From Megachile rotundata (lineage: Eukaryota > Arthropoda > Insecta > Hymenoptera > Megachilidae): a DNA stretch of 64,000 nt. The stretch is taken from positions 1,984,001-2,048,000 of the forward strand of contig NC_134988.1 in assembly GCF_050947335.1 (NCBI RefSeq), given 5' to 3'. Positions 1-15,050 of the stretch are shown here, one piece after another. Numbering within the stretch: position 1 is the stretch's first letter; every line of letters starts with the position of its first letter. The position numbers and the translations under genes were made by a program. The notes beneath the pieces are model-generated. The model made no database searches. It worked only from the letters and a program-made list of their open reading frames with translations, and was not told where the DNA came from.

Positions 1-516
1 ACAATCATAATCATACAATTACAATCATACATCACAATCATACAATCACATTCATACAATCACAATCATACTATCGCAATCATACAATCACAATCATACA
101 ATCGCAATCATACAATTACAATATCCCAAATACAATCTCCCAAATACAATCATACAATCACAATCATGCAATCACAATCATACAATCATATTCATACAAT
201 CACAATCATACAATCGCAATCATACAATCACAATCATACAATCATAATCATACAATCACAATCATACAATCATAATCATACAATTACAATCATACATCAC
301 AATCATACAATCACAATCATACAATCGCAATCATACAATTACAATCTCCCAAATACAATCTCCCAAATACAATCATACAGTCACTATCATACAATCACAA
401 TCATACAATCACAATCATACATTCAAAATCATGCAATCACAATCATACAATCACAATCATACAATCACAATCATACAATCGCAAGCATACAATCACATTC
501 ATACAATCTCAATCAT
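1..516 (+). repeat. 516-bp higher-order repeat, copy 1 (37 monomers)
   Basis: Reading monomer by monomer gives 37 units: 35 of 14 bp and two of 13 bp (units 3 and 22, ACATCACAATCAT), which adds to 516 bp. The order of variants is diagnostic. It begins ACAATCATAATCAT, ACAATTACAATCAT, ACATCACAATCAT; carries one CCAAATACAATCTC pair at units 10-11 and another at 26-27; has ACAATCATATTCAT at unit 14 and ACATTCAAAATCAT at unit 31; and closes with ACAATCGCAAGCAT, ACAATCACATTCAT, ACAATCTCAATCAT. The same order restarts at 517. The left end is cut by the window, so the true phase of the block is arbitrary. Confidence 0.9.
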
Positions 517-1074
517 ACAATCATAATCATAGAATTACAATCATACATCACAATCATACAATCACATTCATACAATCACAATCATACCATCGCAATCATA
601 CAATCACAATCATACAATCGCAATCATACAATTACAATATCCCAAATACAATCTCCCAAATACAATCATACAATCACAATCATGCAATCACAATCATACA
701 ATCATATTCATACAATCACAATCATACAATCGCAATCATACAATCACAATCATACAATCATAATCATACAATCACAATCATACAATCATAATCATACAAT
801 TACAATCATACATCACAATCATACAATCACAATCATACAATCGCAATCATACAATTACAATCTCCCAAATACAATCTCCCAAATACAATCATACAGTCAC
901 AATCATACAATCACAATCATACAATCACAATCATACATTCAAAATCATGCAATCACAATCATACAATCACAATCATACAATCACAATCATACAATCACAA
1001 TCATACAATCGCAAGCATACAATCACATTCATACAATCTCAATCATACAATCTCAATCATACAATCACAATCAT
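517..1074 (+). repeat. 516-bp-type higher-order repeat, copy 2 (558 bp)
   Basis: This copy repeats the variant order of 1-516 at an offset of 516 bp. For example, the ATG of the GCAATCACAATCAT unit lies at 166 and 682. It carries three extra monomers near its right end, including a second ACAATCTCAATCAT, so it is 558 bp long. A few substitutions separate the copies, for example ACTATCGC versus ACCATCGC and a G in AGAATTAC at 531. A third, partial copy starts at 1075 with ACAATCATAATCAT. Confidence 0.88.
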
Positions 1075-2123
1075 ACAATCATAATCATACAATTACAGTC
1101 ATACATCACAATCATACAATCGCAATCATACAATCGCAATCACACAATCACAATCATACAATCGCAATCATACAATAACAATCTCCCAAATACAATCTCC
1201 CAAATACAATCTCCCAAATACAATCTCCCAAATACAATCATACAATCACAATCATACAATCACAATCATGCAATCACAATCATACATTAAAAATCATGCA
1301 ATCACAACCATACAATCACAATCATGCAATCACAATCATACAATCACAATCATACATTCAAAATCATGCAATCACAATCATACAATCACAATCATGCAAT
1401 CACAATCATACAATCACAATCATACAATCACAATCATACAAACACAATCATACAATCACAATCATACAATCACAATCATACAATCACAATCATACAATCA
1501 CAATCATACAATCACTATCATACAATCACAATCATACAATCACAATCATACAATCGCAAGCATACAATCACATTCATACAATCTCAATCATACAATCTCA
1601 ATCATACAATCACAATCATACAATTACAATCATACAATTACAATCATACAATCACAATCATACAATCACAATCATACATTCAAAATCATGCAATCACAAT
1701 CATACAATCACAATCATGCAATCACAATTATACAATCACAATCATACAATCACAATCATACAATCGCAAGCATACGATCACATTCATACAATCTCAATCA
1801 TACAATCTCAATCATACAATCACAATCATACAATTACAATCATACAATTACAATCATACAATCACAATCATACAATCACTATCATACAATCACAATCATA
1901 CAATCACAATCATACAATCGCAATCATACAATCGAATTCATACAATCGCAATCATACAATCACAATCATACAATCGCAATCATACAATCACAATCATACA
2001 ATCACAATCATACAATCACAATCATACAATCGAATTCATACAATCGCAATCATACAATCGCAATCATACAATCGCAATCATACAATTACAATCTCCCAAA
2101 TACAATCTCCCAAATACAATCAT
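1075..2123 (+). repeat. mixed variant block, left segment
   Basis: The segment holds only 14-bp satellite variants. It starts as a third partial higher-order copy, then a four-copy TCTCCCAAAT run (1178-1233), then a block with ACATTAAAAATCAT, GCAATCACAACCAT and two GAATTC-bearing monomers (GAATTC at 1934 and 2032, exactly seven monomers apart). The part from about 1.27 kb matches a block near 25.4-26.2 kb, at an offset of about 24.1 kb. No gene is visible. Confidence 0.8.
1178..1233 (+). repeat. four-copy ACAATCTCCCAAAT run
   Basis: Four consecutive monomers contain CTCCCAAAT. In the normal register these read as CCAAATACAATCTC units, so array phase is kept. The opposite strand carries a GGG every 14 bp. 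The run follows an ACAATAACAAT junction that puts a TAA in one + frame. Confidence 0.9.
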
Positions 2124-2487
2124 AGAGTCACAATCATACAATCACAATCATACAATCACAATCATACAATCACAATCACACATTCAAAATCATGCAATCA
2201 CAATCATACAATCACAATCATACAATCACAATCATACAATCGCAAGCATACAATCACATTCATACAATCTCAATCATACAATCTCAATCATACAATCACA
2301 ATCATAGAGTCACAATCATACAATCACAATCATACAATCACAATCATACAATCACAATCACACATTCAAAATCATGCAATCACAATCATACAATCACAAT
2401 CATACAATCACAATCATACAATCGCAAGCATACAATCACATTCATACAATCTCAATCATACAATCTCAATCATACAATCACAATCAT
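2124..2487 (+). repeat. 182-bp tandem duplication (13 monomers, two copies)
   Basis: Copy 1 is 2124-2305 and copy 2 is 2306-2487. Each begins with the rare AGAGTCACAATCAT monomer, includes ACATTCAAAATCAT and GCAATCACAATCAT, and continues through ACAATCGCAAGCAT, ACAATCACATTCAT and two ACAATCTCAATCAT units. The CATAGAGTC mark recurs exactly 182 bp apart. Related AGAGTC-led blocks lie near 10.09, 14.06, 26.22 and 30.87 kb. Confidence 0.88.
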
Positions 2488-5400
2488 GCAATCATAATCA
2501 TACAATTACAATCATACATCACAATCATACAATCACAATCATACAATCACAATCATACAATCACAATCATACAATCACAATCATACAATCACAATCATAC
2601 AATCACAATCATACAATCACAATCATACAATCACAATCATACAATCACAATCATACATTCAAAACCATGCAATCACAATCATACAATCACAATCATGCAA
2701 TCACAATCATACAATCACAATCATACATTCAAAATCATGCAATCACAATCATACAATCGCAATCATACAATTACAATCTCCCAAATACAATCTCCCAAAT
2801 ACAATCATACGATCACAATCATACAATCACAATCATACAATCACAATCATACAATCACAATCATACAATCGCATTCATACAATCGCAATCATACAATCAC
2901 AATCATACAATCGCAATCATACAATTACAATCTCCCAAATACAATCGCCCAAATACCATCTCCCAAATACAATCAAACAATCACAATCATACAATCACAA
3001 TCATACGATCACAATCATACAATCACAATCATACAATCACAATCATACAATCACAATCATACTATCACAATCGTACAATCACAATCATACAATCACAATC
3101 ATACATTCAAAATCATGCAATCACAATCATACAGTCACAATCATGCAATCACAATCATACAATCACAATCATACAATCACAATCATACAATCACAATCAT
3201 ACAATCACAATCATACAATCACAATCATACAATCACAATCATACAATCACAATCATACAATCACAATCATACAATCGCAATCATACAATCGCAAGCATAC
3301 AATCACAATCATACAATCTCAATCATACAATCTCAATCATACAATCACAATCATACAATCATAATCATACAATTACAATCATACAATCACAATCATACAA
3401 TCACAATCATGCAATCACAAAAATACAATCACAATCATACAATCACAATCATACAATCACAATCATACAATCGCAAGCATACAATCACAATCATACAATC
3501 TCAATCATACAATCTCAATCATACAATCGCAATCATACAATTACAATCTCCCAAATACAATCATACAATCACAATCATACAATCACAATCATACAATCGC
3601 AAGCATACAATCACAATCATACAATCTCAATCATACAATCACAATCATACAATCATAATCATACAATTACAATCATACATCACAATCATACAATCACATT
3701 CATACAATCACAATCATACTATCGCAATCATACAATCACAATCATACAATCGCAATCATACAATTACAATATCCCAAATACAATCTCCCAAATACAATCA
3801 TACAATCACAATCATGCAATCACAATCATACAATCATATTCATACAATCACAATCATACAATCACAATCGTACATTCACAATCGTACAATCACAATCGCA
3901 CAACCACAATCAGACAATCAGACTCATACAATCACAATCATACAATCACAATCATACAATCACAATCATACAATCACAATCATACAATCACAATCATGCA
4001 ATCACAAAAATACAATCTTAATCATACAATCACAATCATACAATCGCAATCATACAATCACAATCATACAATCATAATCATACAATCACAATCATACAAT
4101 CACAATCATACAATCACAATCATACAATCATAATCATACAATTACAATCATACATCACAATCATACAATCACAATCATACAATCGCAATCATACAATTAC
4201 AATCTCCCAAATACAATCTCCCAAATACAATCATACAGTCACAATCATACAATCACAATCATACAATCACAATCATACAATCACAATCGTACATTCAAAA
4301 TCATGCAATCACAATCATACAATCACAATCATACAATCACAATCATACAATCGCAAGCATACAATCACATTCATACAATCTCAATCATACAATCTCAATC
4401 ATACAATCACAATCATACAATCATAATCATACAATTACAATCATACATCACAATCATACAATCACAATCATGCAATCACAATCATACAATCACAATCATA
4501 CAATCGCATTCATACAATCACAATCATACAATCACAATCATACAATCACAATCATGCAATCACAAAAATACAATCTTAATCATACAATCACAATCATACA
4601 ATCGCAATCATACAATCACAATCATACAATCATAATCATACAATCACAATCATACAATCATAATCATACAATTACAATCATACATCACAATCATACAATC
4701 ACAATCATACAATCGCAATCATACAATTACAATCTCCCAAATACAATCTCCCAAATACAATCATACAGTCACAATCATACAATCACAATCATACAATCAC
4801 AATCATACATTCAAAATCATGCAATCACAATCATACAATCACAATCATACAATCGCAATCATACAATCGCAAGCATACAATCACATTCATACAATCTCAA
4901 TCATACAATCTCAATCATACAATCACAATCATACAATCATAATCATACAATTACAATCATACATCACAATCATACAATCACAATCATACAATCACAATCA
5001 TACAATCACAATCATACAATCACAATCATACAATCACAACCATACAATCACAATCATACATTCAAAACCATGCAATCACAATCATACAATCACAATCATG
5101 CAATCACAATCATACAATCACAATCATACATTCAAAATCATGCAATGACAATCACACAATCGCAATCATACAATTACAATCTCCCAAATACAATCTCCCA
5201 AATACAATCATACGATCACAATCATACAATCACAATCATACAATCACAATCATACAATCACAATCATACAATCACATTCATACAATCGCAATCATACAAT
5301 CACAATCATACAATCGCAATCATACAATTACAATCTCCCAAATACAATCGCCCAAATACCATCTCCCAAATACAATCAAACAATCACAATCATACAATCA

Positions 5401-5895
5401 CAATCATACGATCACAATCATACAATCACAATCATACAATCACAATCATACAATCACAATCATACTATCACAATCGTACAATCACAATCATACAATCACA
5501 ATCATACATTCAAAATCATGCAATCACAATCATACAGTCAATCATGCAATCACAATCATACAATCACAATCATACAATCACAATCATACAATCACAATCA
5601 TACAATCACAATCATACAATCACAATCATACAATCACAATCATTCAATCACAATCATACAATCACAATCATACAATCGCAATCATACAATTACAATCTCC
5701 CAAATACAATCTCCCAAATACAATCATACAGTCACAATCATACAATCACAATCATACAATCACAATCATACATTCAAAATCATGCAATCACAATCATACA
5801 ATCACAATCATACAATCACAATCATACAATCGCAAGCATACAATCACATTCATACAATCTCAATCATACAATCTCAATCATACAATCACAATCAT
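2488..5895 (+). repeat. mixed higher-order blocks, 2.5-5.9 kb
   Basis: Only satellite monomers are present. About 2.37-3.36 kb closely repeats at about 18.30-19.25 kb, and about 3.65-4.08 kb repeats at 17.70-18.13 kb (offset 14,057), including the rare CAGACAATCAGACTCAT signature. Pairs 516 bp apart (4303 and 4819) and 558 bp apart (3996 and 4554) show further copies of the 516-bp family. A rare CGCCCAAATACCATC mark occurs near 2.95 and 5.35 kb. Confidence 0.75.
5534..5545 (+). repeat. 12-bp shortened monomer
   Basis: ACAGTCAATCAT is 12 bp, a CA deletion from the common ACAGTCACAATCAT. It is the only 12-bp monomer I noticed, and it shifts the array phase by 2 bp relative to neighbouring copies. 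Confidence 0.8.
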
Positions 5896-8716
5896 ACAAT
5901 CATAATCATACAATTACAATCATACATCACAATCATACAATCACAATCATACAATCACAATCATACAATCACAATCATACAATCACAATCATACAATCGC
6001 AATCATACAATTACAATCTCCCAAATACAATCGCCCAAATACCATCTCCCAAATACAATCAAACAATCACAATCATACAATCACAATCATACGATCACAA
6101 TCATACAATCACAATCATACAATCACAATCATACCATCACAATCATACTATCACAATCGTACAATCACAATCATACAATCACAATCATACATTCAAAATC
6201 ATGCAATCACAATCATACAGTCACAATCATGCAATCACAATCATACAATCACAATCATACAATCACAATCATACAATCACAATCATACAATCACAATCAT
6301 ACAATCACAATCATACAATCACAATCATACAATCACAATCATACAATCACAATCATACAATCACAATCAAACAATCGCAAGCATACAATCACAATCATAC
6401 AATCTCAATCATACAATCTCAATCATACAATCACAATCATACAATCATAATCATACAATTACAATCATACATCACAATCATACAATCACAATCATACAAT
6501 CGCAATCATACAATCACAATCATACAGTCGCAATCATACAATTGCAATCATACAATCACAATCATACAATCACTATCATACAATCACAATCATACAATCA
6601 CAATCATACAATCACAATCATACAATCACAATCATACAATCGCAATCATACAATCACAATCATACAATCACAATCATACAATCACAATCATACAATCACA
6701 ATCATACAATCGAATACATACAATCGCAATCATACAATCGCAATCATACAATCGCAATCATACAATTACAATCTCCCAAATACAATCTCCCAAATACAAT
6801 CATACAGTCACAATCATACAATCACAATCATACAATCACAATCATACAATCACAATCATACATTCAAAATCATGCAATCACAATCATACAATCACAATCA
6901 TACAATCACAATCATACAATCGCAAGCATACAATCACATTCATACAATCTCAATCATACAATCTCAATCATACAATCACAATCATACAATCACAATCATA
7001 CAATCACAATCATACATTCAAAATCATGCAATCACAATCATACAATCACAATCATACAATTACAATCTCCCAAATACAATCTCCCAAATACAATCATACA
7101 ATCACAATCATACAATCACAATCATACAATCGCAAGCATACAGTCACAATCATACAATCTCAATCATACAATCACAATCATACAATCATAATCATACAAT
7201 TACAATCATACATCACAATCATACAATCACAATCATACAATCGCAATCATACAATTACAATCTCCCAAATACAATCTCCCAAATACAATCATACAGTCAT
7301 AATCATACAATTACAATCATACATCACAATCATACAATCACAATCATACAATCACAATCATACAATCACAATCATACAATCACAATCATACAATCGCAAT
7401 CATACAATTACAATCTCCCAAATACAATCGCCCAAATACCATCTCCCAAATACAATCAAACAATCACAATCATACAATCACAATCATACGATCACAATCA
7501 TACAATCACAATCATACAATCACAATCATACAATCACAATCATACTATCACAATCGTACAATCACAATCATACAATCACAATCATACATTCAAAATCATG
7601 CAATCACAATCATACAGTCACAATCATGCAATCACAATCATACAATCACAATCATACAATCACAATCATACAATCACAATCATACAATCACAATCATACA
7701 ATCACAATCATACAATCACAATCATACAATCACAATCATACAATCACAATCATACAATCACAATCAAACAATCGCAAGCATACAATCACAATCATACAAT
7801 TTCAATCATACAATCTCAATCATACAATCACAATCATACAATCATAATCATACAATTACAATCATACATCACAATCATACAATCACAATCATACAATCGC
7901 AATCATACAATCACAATCATACAGTCGCAATCATACAATTGCAATCATACAATCACAATCATACAATCACTATCATACAATCACAATCATACAATCACAA
8001 TCATACAATCACAATCATACAATCACAATCATACAATCGCAATCATACAATCACAATCATACAATCACAATCATACAATCACAATCATACAATCACAATC
8101 ATACAATCGAATACATACAATCGCAATCATACAATCGCAATCATACAATCGCAACCATACAATTACAATCTCCCAAATACAATCTCCCAAATACAATCAT
8201 ACAGTCACAATCATACAATCACAATCATACAATCACAATCATACAATCACAATCATACATTCAAAATCATGCAATCACAATCATACAATCACAATCATAC
8301 AATCACAATCATACAATCGCAAGCATACAATCACATTCATACAATCTCAATCATACAATCTCAATCATACAATCACAATCATACAATCACAATCATACAA
8401 TCACAATCATACATTCAAAATCATGCAATCACAATCATACAATCACAATCATGCAATCACAATCATACAATCACAATCATACAATTACAATCTCCCAAAT
8501 ACAATCTCCCAAATACAATCATACAATCACAATCATACAATCACAATCATACAATCGCAAGCATACAGTCACAATCATACAATCTCAATCATACAATCAC
8601 AATCATACAATCATAATCATACAATTACAATCATACATCACAATCATACAATCACAATCATACAATCGCAATCATACAATTACAATCTCCCAAATACAAT
8701 CTCCCAAATACAATCA
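5896..8716 (+). repeat. 1,397-bp tandem duplication
   Basis: Copy A runs about 5896-7292 and copy B about 7293-8716. The rare TCAAAC mark lies at 6059 and 7456, and the rare ACAATTGCAATCAT monomer (after ACAGTCGCAATCAT) near 6540 and 7937, all 1,397 bp apart. Copy B has 28 bp (two monomers) extra near 8.44 kb and a substitution giving ACAATCGCAACCAT near 8.15 kb. The joint at 7293 is a hybrid monomer, ACAGTCATAATCAT. Boundaries are approximate to one or two monomers. Confidence 0.85.
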
Positions 8717-8849
8717 TACAGTCACAATCATACAATCACTATCATACAATCACAATCATACATTCAAAATCGTGCAATCACAATCATACAATCACAATCA
8801 TACAACCGCAAGCATACAATCACATTCATACAATCTCAATCATACAATC

Positions 8850-11120
8850 TCAATCATACAATCACAATCATACAATCATAATCATACAATTACAATCATA
8901 CATCACAATCATACAATCGCAATCATACAATCGCAATCACACAATCACAATCATACAATCGCAATCATACAATTACAATCTCCCAAATACAATCTCCCAA
9001 ATACAATCTCACAAATACAATCATACAATCACAATCATACAATCACAATCATACAATCACAATCATGCAATCACAATCATACATTCAAAATCATGCAATC
9101 ACAATCATACAATCACAATCATGCAATCACAATCATACAATCATAATCATACAATCACAATCATACAATCACAATCATACAATCACAATCATACAATCAC
9201 AATCATACAATCACAATCATACAATCACAATCATACATTCAATATCATGCAATCACAATCATACAATCACAATCATGCAATCACAATCATACAATCACAA
9301 TCATACATTCAAAATCATGCAATCACAATCATACAGTCACAATCATGCAATCACAATCATACAATCACAATCATACAATCACAATCATACAATCACAATC
9401 ATACAATCACAATCATACAATCACAATCATACAATCACAATCATACAATCACAATCATACAATCACAATCATACAATCACAATTATACAATCACAATCAT
9501 ACAATCACAATCATACAATCGCAAGCATACAATCACATTCATACAATCTCAATCATACAATCTCAATCATACAATCACAATCATACAATTACAATCATAC
9601 AATTACAATCATACAATCACAATCATACAATCACAATCATACATTCAAAATCATGCAATCACAATCATACAATCACAATCATGCAATCACAATTATACAA
9701 TTACAATCATACAATCACAATCATACAATCGCAAGCATACGATCACATTCATACAATCTCAATCATACAATCTCAATCATACAATCACAATCATACAATT
9801 ACAATCATACAATTACAATCATACAATCACAATCATACAATCACTATCATACAATCACAATCATACAATCACAATCATACAATCGCAATCATACAATCGA
9901 ATTCATACAATCGCAATCATACAATCACAATCATACAATCGCAATCATACAATCACAATCATACAATCACAATCATACAATCACAATCATACAATCGAAT
10001 TCATACAATCGCAATCATACAATCGCAATCATACAATCGCAATCATACAATTACAATCTCCCAAACCCAATCTCCCAAATACAATCATAGAGTCACAATC
10101 ATACAATCACAATCATACAATCGCAATCATACAATCACAATCATACAATCACAATCACACATTCAAAATCATGCAATCACAATCATACAATCACAATCAT
10201 ACAATCACAATCATACAATCGCAAGCATACAATCACATTCATACAATCTCAATCATACAATCTCAATCATACAATCACAATCATAGAATCACAATCATAC
10301 AATCACAATCATACATTCAAAATCATGCAATCACAATCATACAATCACAATCATGCAATCACAATCATACAATCACAATCATACAATCACAATCATACAA
10401 TCGCAAGCATACAATCACATTCATACAATCTCAATCATACAATCTCAATCATACAATTACAATCATACAATTACAATCATACAATTACAATCATACAATC
10501 ACAATCATACAATCACTATCATACAATCACAATCATACAATCACAATCATACAATCGCAATCATACAATCGAATTCATACAATCGCAATCGTACAATCAC
10601 AATCATACAATCGCAATCATACAATCACAATCATACAATCACAATCATACAATCACAATCATACAATCACAATCATACAATCACAATCATACAATCACAA
10701 TCATACAATCACAATCATACAATCACAATCATACAATCACAATCATACAATCACAATCATACAATCGCAATCATACAATTACAATCTCCCAAATACAATC
10801 TCCCAAATACAATCATACAATCACAATCATACAATCACAATCATACAATCGCAAGCATACAGTCACAATCATACAATCTCAATCATACAATCACAATCAT
10901 ACAATCATAATCATACAATTACAATCATACATCACAATCATACAATCACATTCATACAATCACAATCATACTATCGCAATCATACAATCACAACCATACA
11001 ATCGCAATCATACAATTACAATATCCCAAATACAATCTCCCAAATACAATCATACAATCACAATCATGCAATCACAATCATACAATCATATTCATACAAT
11101 CACAATCATACAATCGCAAT
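8850..11120 (+). repeat. long block, copy 1 of a pair 3,971 bp apart
   Basis: The block contains the rare TCTCACAAAT mark at 9007, ACATTCAATATCAT near 9.24 kb, GAATTC at 9899 and 9997 (98 bp apart) and an AGAGTC-led monomer near 10.09 kb. Each recurs 3,971 bp downstream (TCTCACAAAT at 12978, GAATTC at 13870 and 13968). From about 10.3 kb the offset falls to 3,957 and later to about 3,929, so single monomers were lost or gained between copies. GAATTC also occurs at 10571. Confidence 0.82.
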
Positions 11121-12819
11121 CATACAATCACAATCATACAATCACAATCATACAATCACAATCATACAATCACAATCATACAATCACAATCATACATTCA
11201 ATATCATGCAATCACAATCATACAATCACAATCATGCAATCACAATCATACAATCACAATCATACATTCAAAATCATGCAATCACAATCTTACAGTCACA
11301 ATCATGCAATCACAATCATACAATCACAATCATACAATCACAATCATACAATCACAATCATACAATCACAATCATACAATCACAATCATACAATCACAAT
11401 CATACAATCACAATCATACAATCACAATCATACAATCACAATCATACAATCACAATCATACAATCACAATCATACAATCACAATCATACAATCGCAATCA
11501 TACAATCGCAATCATACAATCACAATCATACAATCACAATCATACAATCACAATCATACAATCACAATCATGCAATCACAATCATACAATCACAATCATA
11601 CAATCACAATCATACAATCGCAAGCATACAATCACATTCATACAATCTCAATCATACAATCTCAATCATACAATTACAATCATACAATTACAATCATACA
11701 ATTACAATCATACAATCACAATCATACAATCACTATCATACAATCACAATCATACAATCACAATCATACAATCGCAATCATACAATCGAATTCATACAAT
11801 CGCAATCGTACAATCACAATCATACAATCGCAATCATACAATCACAATCATACAATCACAATCATACAATCACAATCATACAATCACAATCATACAATCA
11901 CAATCATACAATCACAATCATACAATCACAATCATACAATCACGATCATACAATCGCAATCATACAATTACAATCTCCCAAATACGATCTCCCAAATACA
12001 ATCATACAATCACAATCATACAATCACAATCATACAATCGCAAGCATACAGTCACAATCATACAATCTCAATCATACAATCACAATCATACAATCATAAT
12101 CATACAATTACAATCATACATCACAATCATACAATCACATTCATACAATCACAATCATACTATCGCAATCATACAATCACAACCATACAATCGCAATCAT
12201 ACAATTACAATATCCCAAATACAATCTCCCAAATACAATCATACAATCACAATCATGCAATCACAATCATACAATCATATTCATACAATCACAATCATAC
12301 AATCGCAATCATACAATCACAATCATACAATCATAATCATACAATCACAATCATACAATCATAATCATACAATTACAATCATACATCACAATCATACAAT
12401 CACAATCATACAATCGCAATCATACAATTACAATCTCCCAAATACAATCTCCCAAATACAATCATACAGTCACTATCATACAATCACAATCATACAATCA
12501 CAATCATACATTCAAAATCATGCAATCACAATCATACAATCACAATCATACAATCACAATCATACAATCGCAAGCATACAATCACATTCATACAATCTCA
12601 ATCATACAATCATAATCATACAATTACAATCATACATCACAATCATACAATCACATTCATACAATCACAATCATACCATCGCAATCATACAATCACAATC
12701 ACACAATCGCAATCATACAATTACAATATCTCAAATACAATCTCCCAAATACAGTCATGCAATCACAATCATGCAATCACAATCATACAATCATATTCAT
12801 ACAATCACAATCATACAAT
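11121..12819 (+). repeat. spacer blocks between the 3,971-bp pair
   Basis: This is satellite sequence related to both neighbours. It includes a third ACATTCAATATCAT mark near 11.19 kb, a GAATTC monomer at 11788 and a 516-bp-type pair (matching ATGs at 12255 and 12771). It looks like a partial, rearranged copy of the surrounding blocks. No other content is seen. Confidence 0.75.
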
Positions 12820-15050
12820 CGCAATCATACAATCACAATCATACAATCATAATCATACAATTACAATCATACATCACAATCATACAATCGCAATCATACA
12901 ATCGCAATCACACAATCACAATCATACAATCGCAATCATACAATTACAATCTCCCAAATACAATCTCCCAAATACAATCTCACAAATACAATCATACAAT
13001 CACAATCATACAATCACAATCATACAATCACAATCATGCAATCACAATCATACATTCAAAATCATGCAATCACAATCATACAATCACAATCATGCAATCA
13101 CAATCATACAATCATAATCATACAATCACAATCATACAATCACAATCATACAATCACAATCATACAATCACAATCATACAATCACAATCATACATTCAAT
13201 ATCATGCAATCACAATCATACAATCACAATCATGCAATCACAATCATACAATCACAATCATACATTCAAAATCATGCAATCACAATCATACAGTCACAAT
13301 CATGCAATCACAATCATACAATCACAATCATACAATCACAATCATACAATCACAATCATACAATCACAATCATACAATCACAATCATACAATCACAATCA
13401 TACAATCACAATCATACAATCACAATCATACAATCACAATCATACAATCACAATCATACAATCACAATCATACAATCGCAAGCATACAATCACATTCATA
13501 CAATCTCAATCATACAATCTCAATCATACAATCTCAATCACACAATCACAATCATACAATTACAATCATACAATTACAATCATACAATCACAATCATACA
13601 ATCACAATCATACATTCAAAATCATGCAATCACAATCATACAATCACAATCATGCAATCACAATTATACAACCACAATCATACAATCACAATCATACAAT
13701 CGCAAGCATACGATCACATTCATACAATCTCAATCATACAATCTCAATCATACAATCACAATCATACAATTACAATCATACAATTACAATCATACAATCA
13801 CAATCATACAATCACTATCATACAATCACAATCATACAATCACAATCATACAATCGCAATCATACAATCGAATTCATACAATCGCAATCATACAATCACA
13901 ATCATACAATCGCAATCATACAATCACAATCATACAATCACAATCATACAATCACAATCATACAATCGAATTCATACAATCGCAATCATACAATCGCAAT
14001 CATACAATCGCAATCATACAATTACAATCTCCCCAACCCAATCTCCCAAATACAATCATAGAGTCACAATCATACAATCACAATCATACAATCACAATCA
14101 TACAATCACAATCACACATTCAAAATCATGCAATCACAATCATACAATCACAATCATACAATCACAATCATACAATCGCAAGCATACAATCACATTCATA
14201 CAATCTCAATCATACAATCTCAATCATACAATCACAATCATAGAATCACAATCATACAATCACAATCATACATTCAAAATCATGCAATCACAATCATACA
14301 ATCACAATCATGCAATCACAATCATACAATCACAATCATACAATCACAATCATACAATCGCAAGCATACAATCACATTCATACAATCTCAATCATACAAT
14401 CTCAATCATACAATTACAATCATACAATTACAATCATACAATTACAATCATACAGTCACAATCGTACAATCACTATCATACAATCACAATCATACAATCA
14501 CAATCATACAATCGCAATCATACAATCGAATTCATACAATCGCAATCGTACAATCACAATCATACAATCGCAATCATACAATCACAATCATACAATCACA
14601 ATCATACAATCACAATCATACAATCACAATCATACAATCACAATCATACAATCACAATCATACAATCACAATCATACAATCACAATCATACAATCGCAAT
14701 CATACAATTACAATCTCCCAAATACAATCTCCCAAATACAATCATACAATCACAATCATACAATCACAATCATACAATCGCAAGCATACAGTCACAATCA
14801 TACAATCTCAATCATACAATCACAATCATACAATCATAATCATACAATTACAATCATACATCACAATCATACAATCACATTCATACAATCACAATCATAC
14901 TATCGCAATCATACAATCACAATCATACAATCGCAATCATACAATTACAATATCCCAAATACAATCTCCCAAATACAATCATACAATCACAATCATGCAA
15001 TCACAATCATACAATCATATTCATACAATCACAATCATACAATCGCAATC
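12820..15050 (+). repeat. long block, copy 2 of a pair 3,971 bp apart
   Basis: This copy matches about 8.85-11.12 kb in variant order. It has its own changes, for example CCCCAACCC near 14.03 kb where copy 1 has CCCAAACCC near 10.07 kb, and an extra ACAATCTCAATCAC unit near 13.53 kb. GAATTC lies at 13870, 13968 and 14528. Confidence 0.82.

Noticed and set aside
6540..6553. ATTGCAAT palindrome in ACAATTGCAATCAT as a regulatory site
   Set aside because: It is a rare single-base variant of the monomer (also near 7.94, 19.34 and 21.48 kb) carried along by block duplication. Nothing nearby suggests a promoter.
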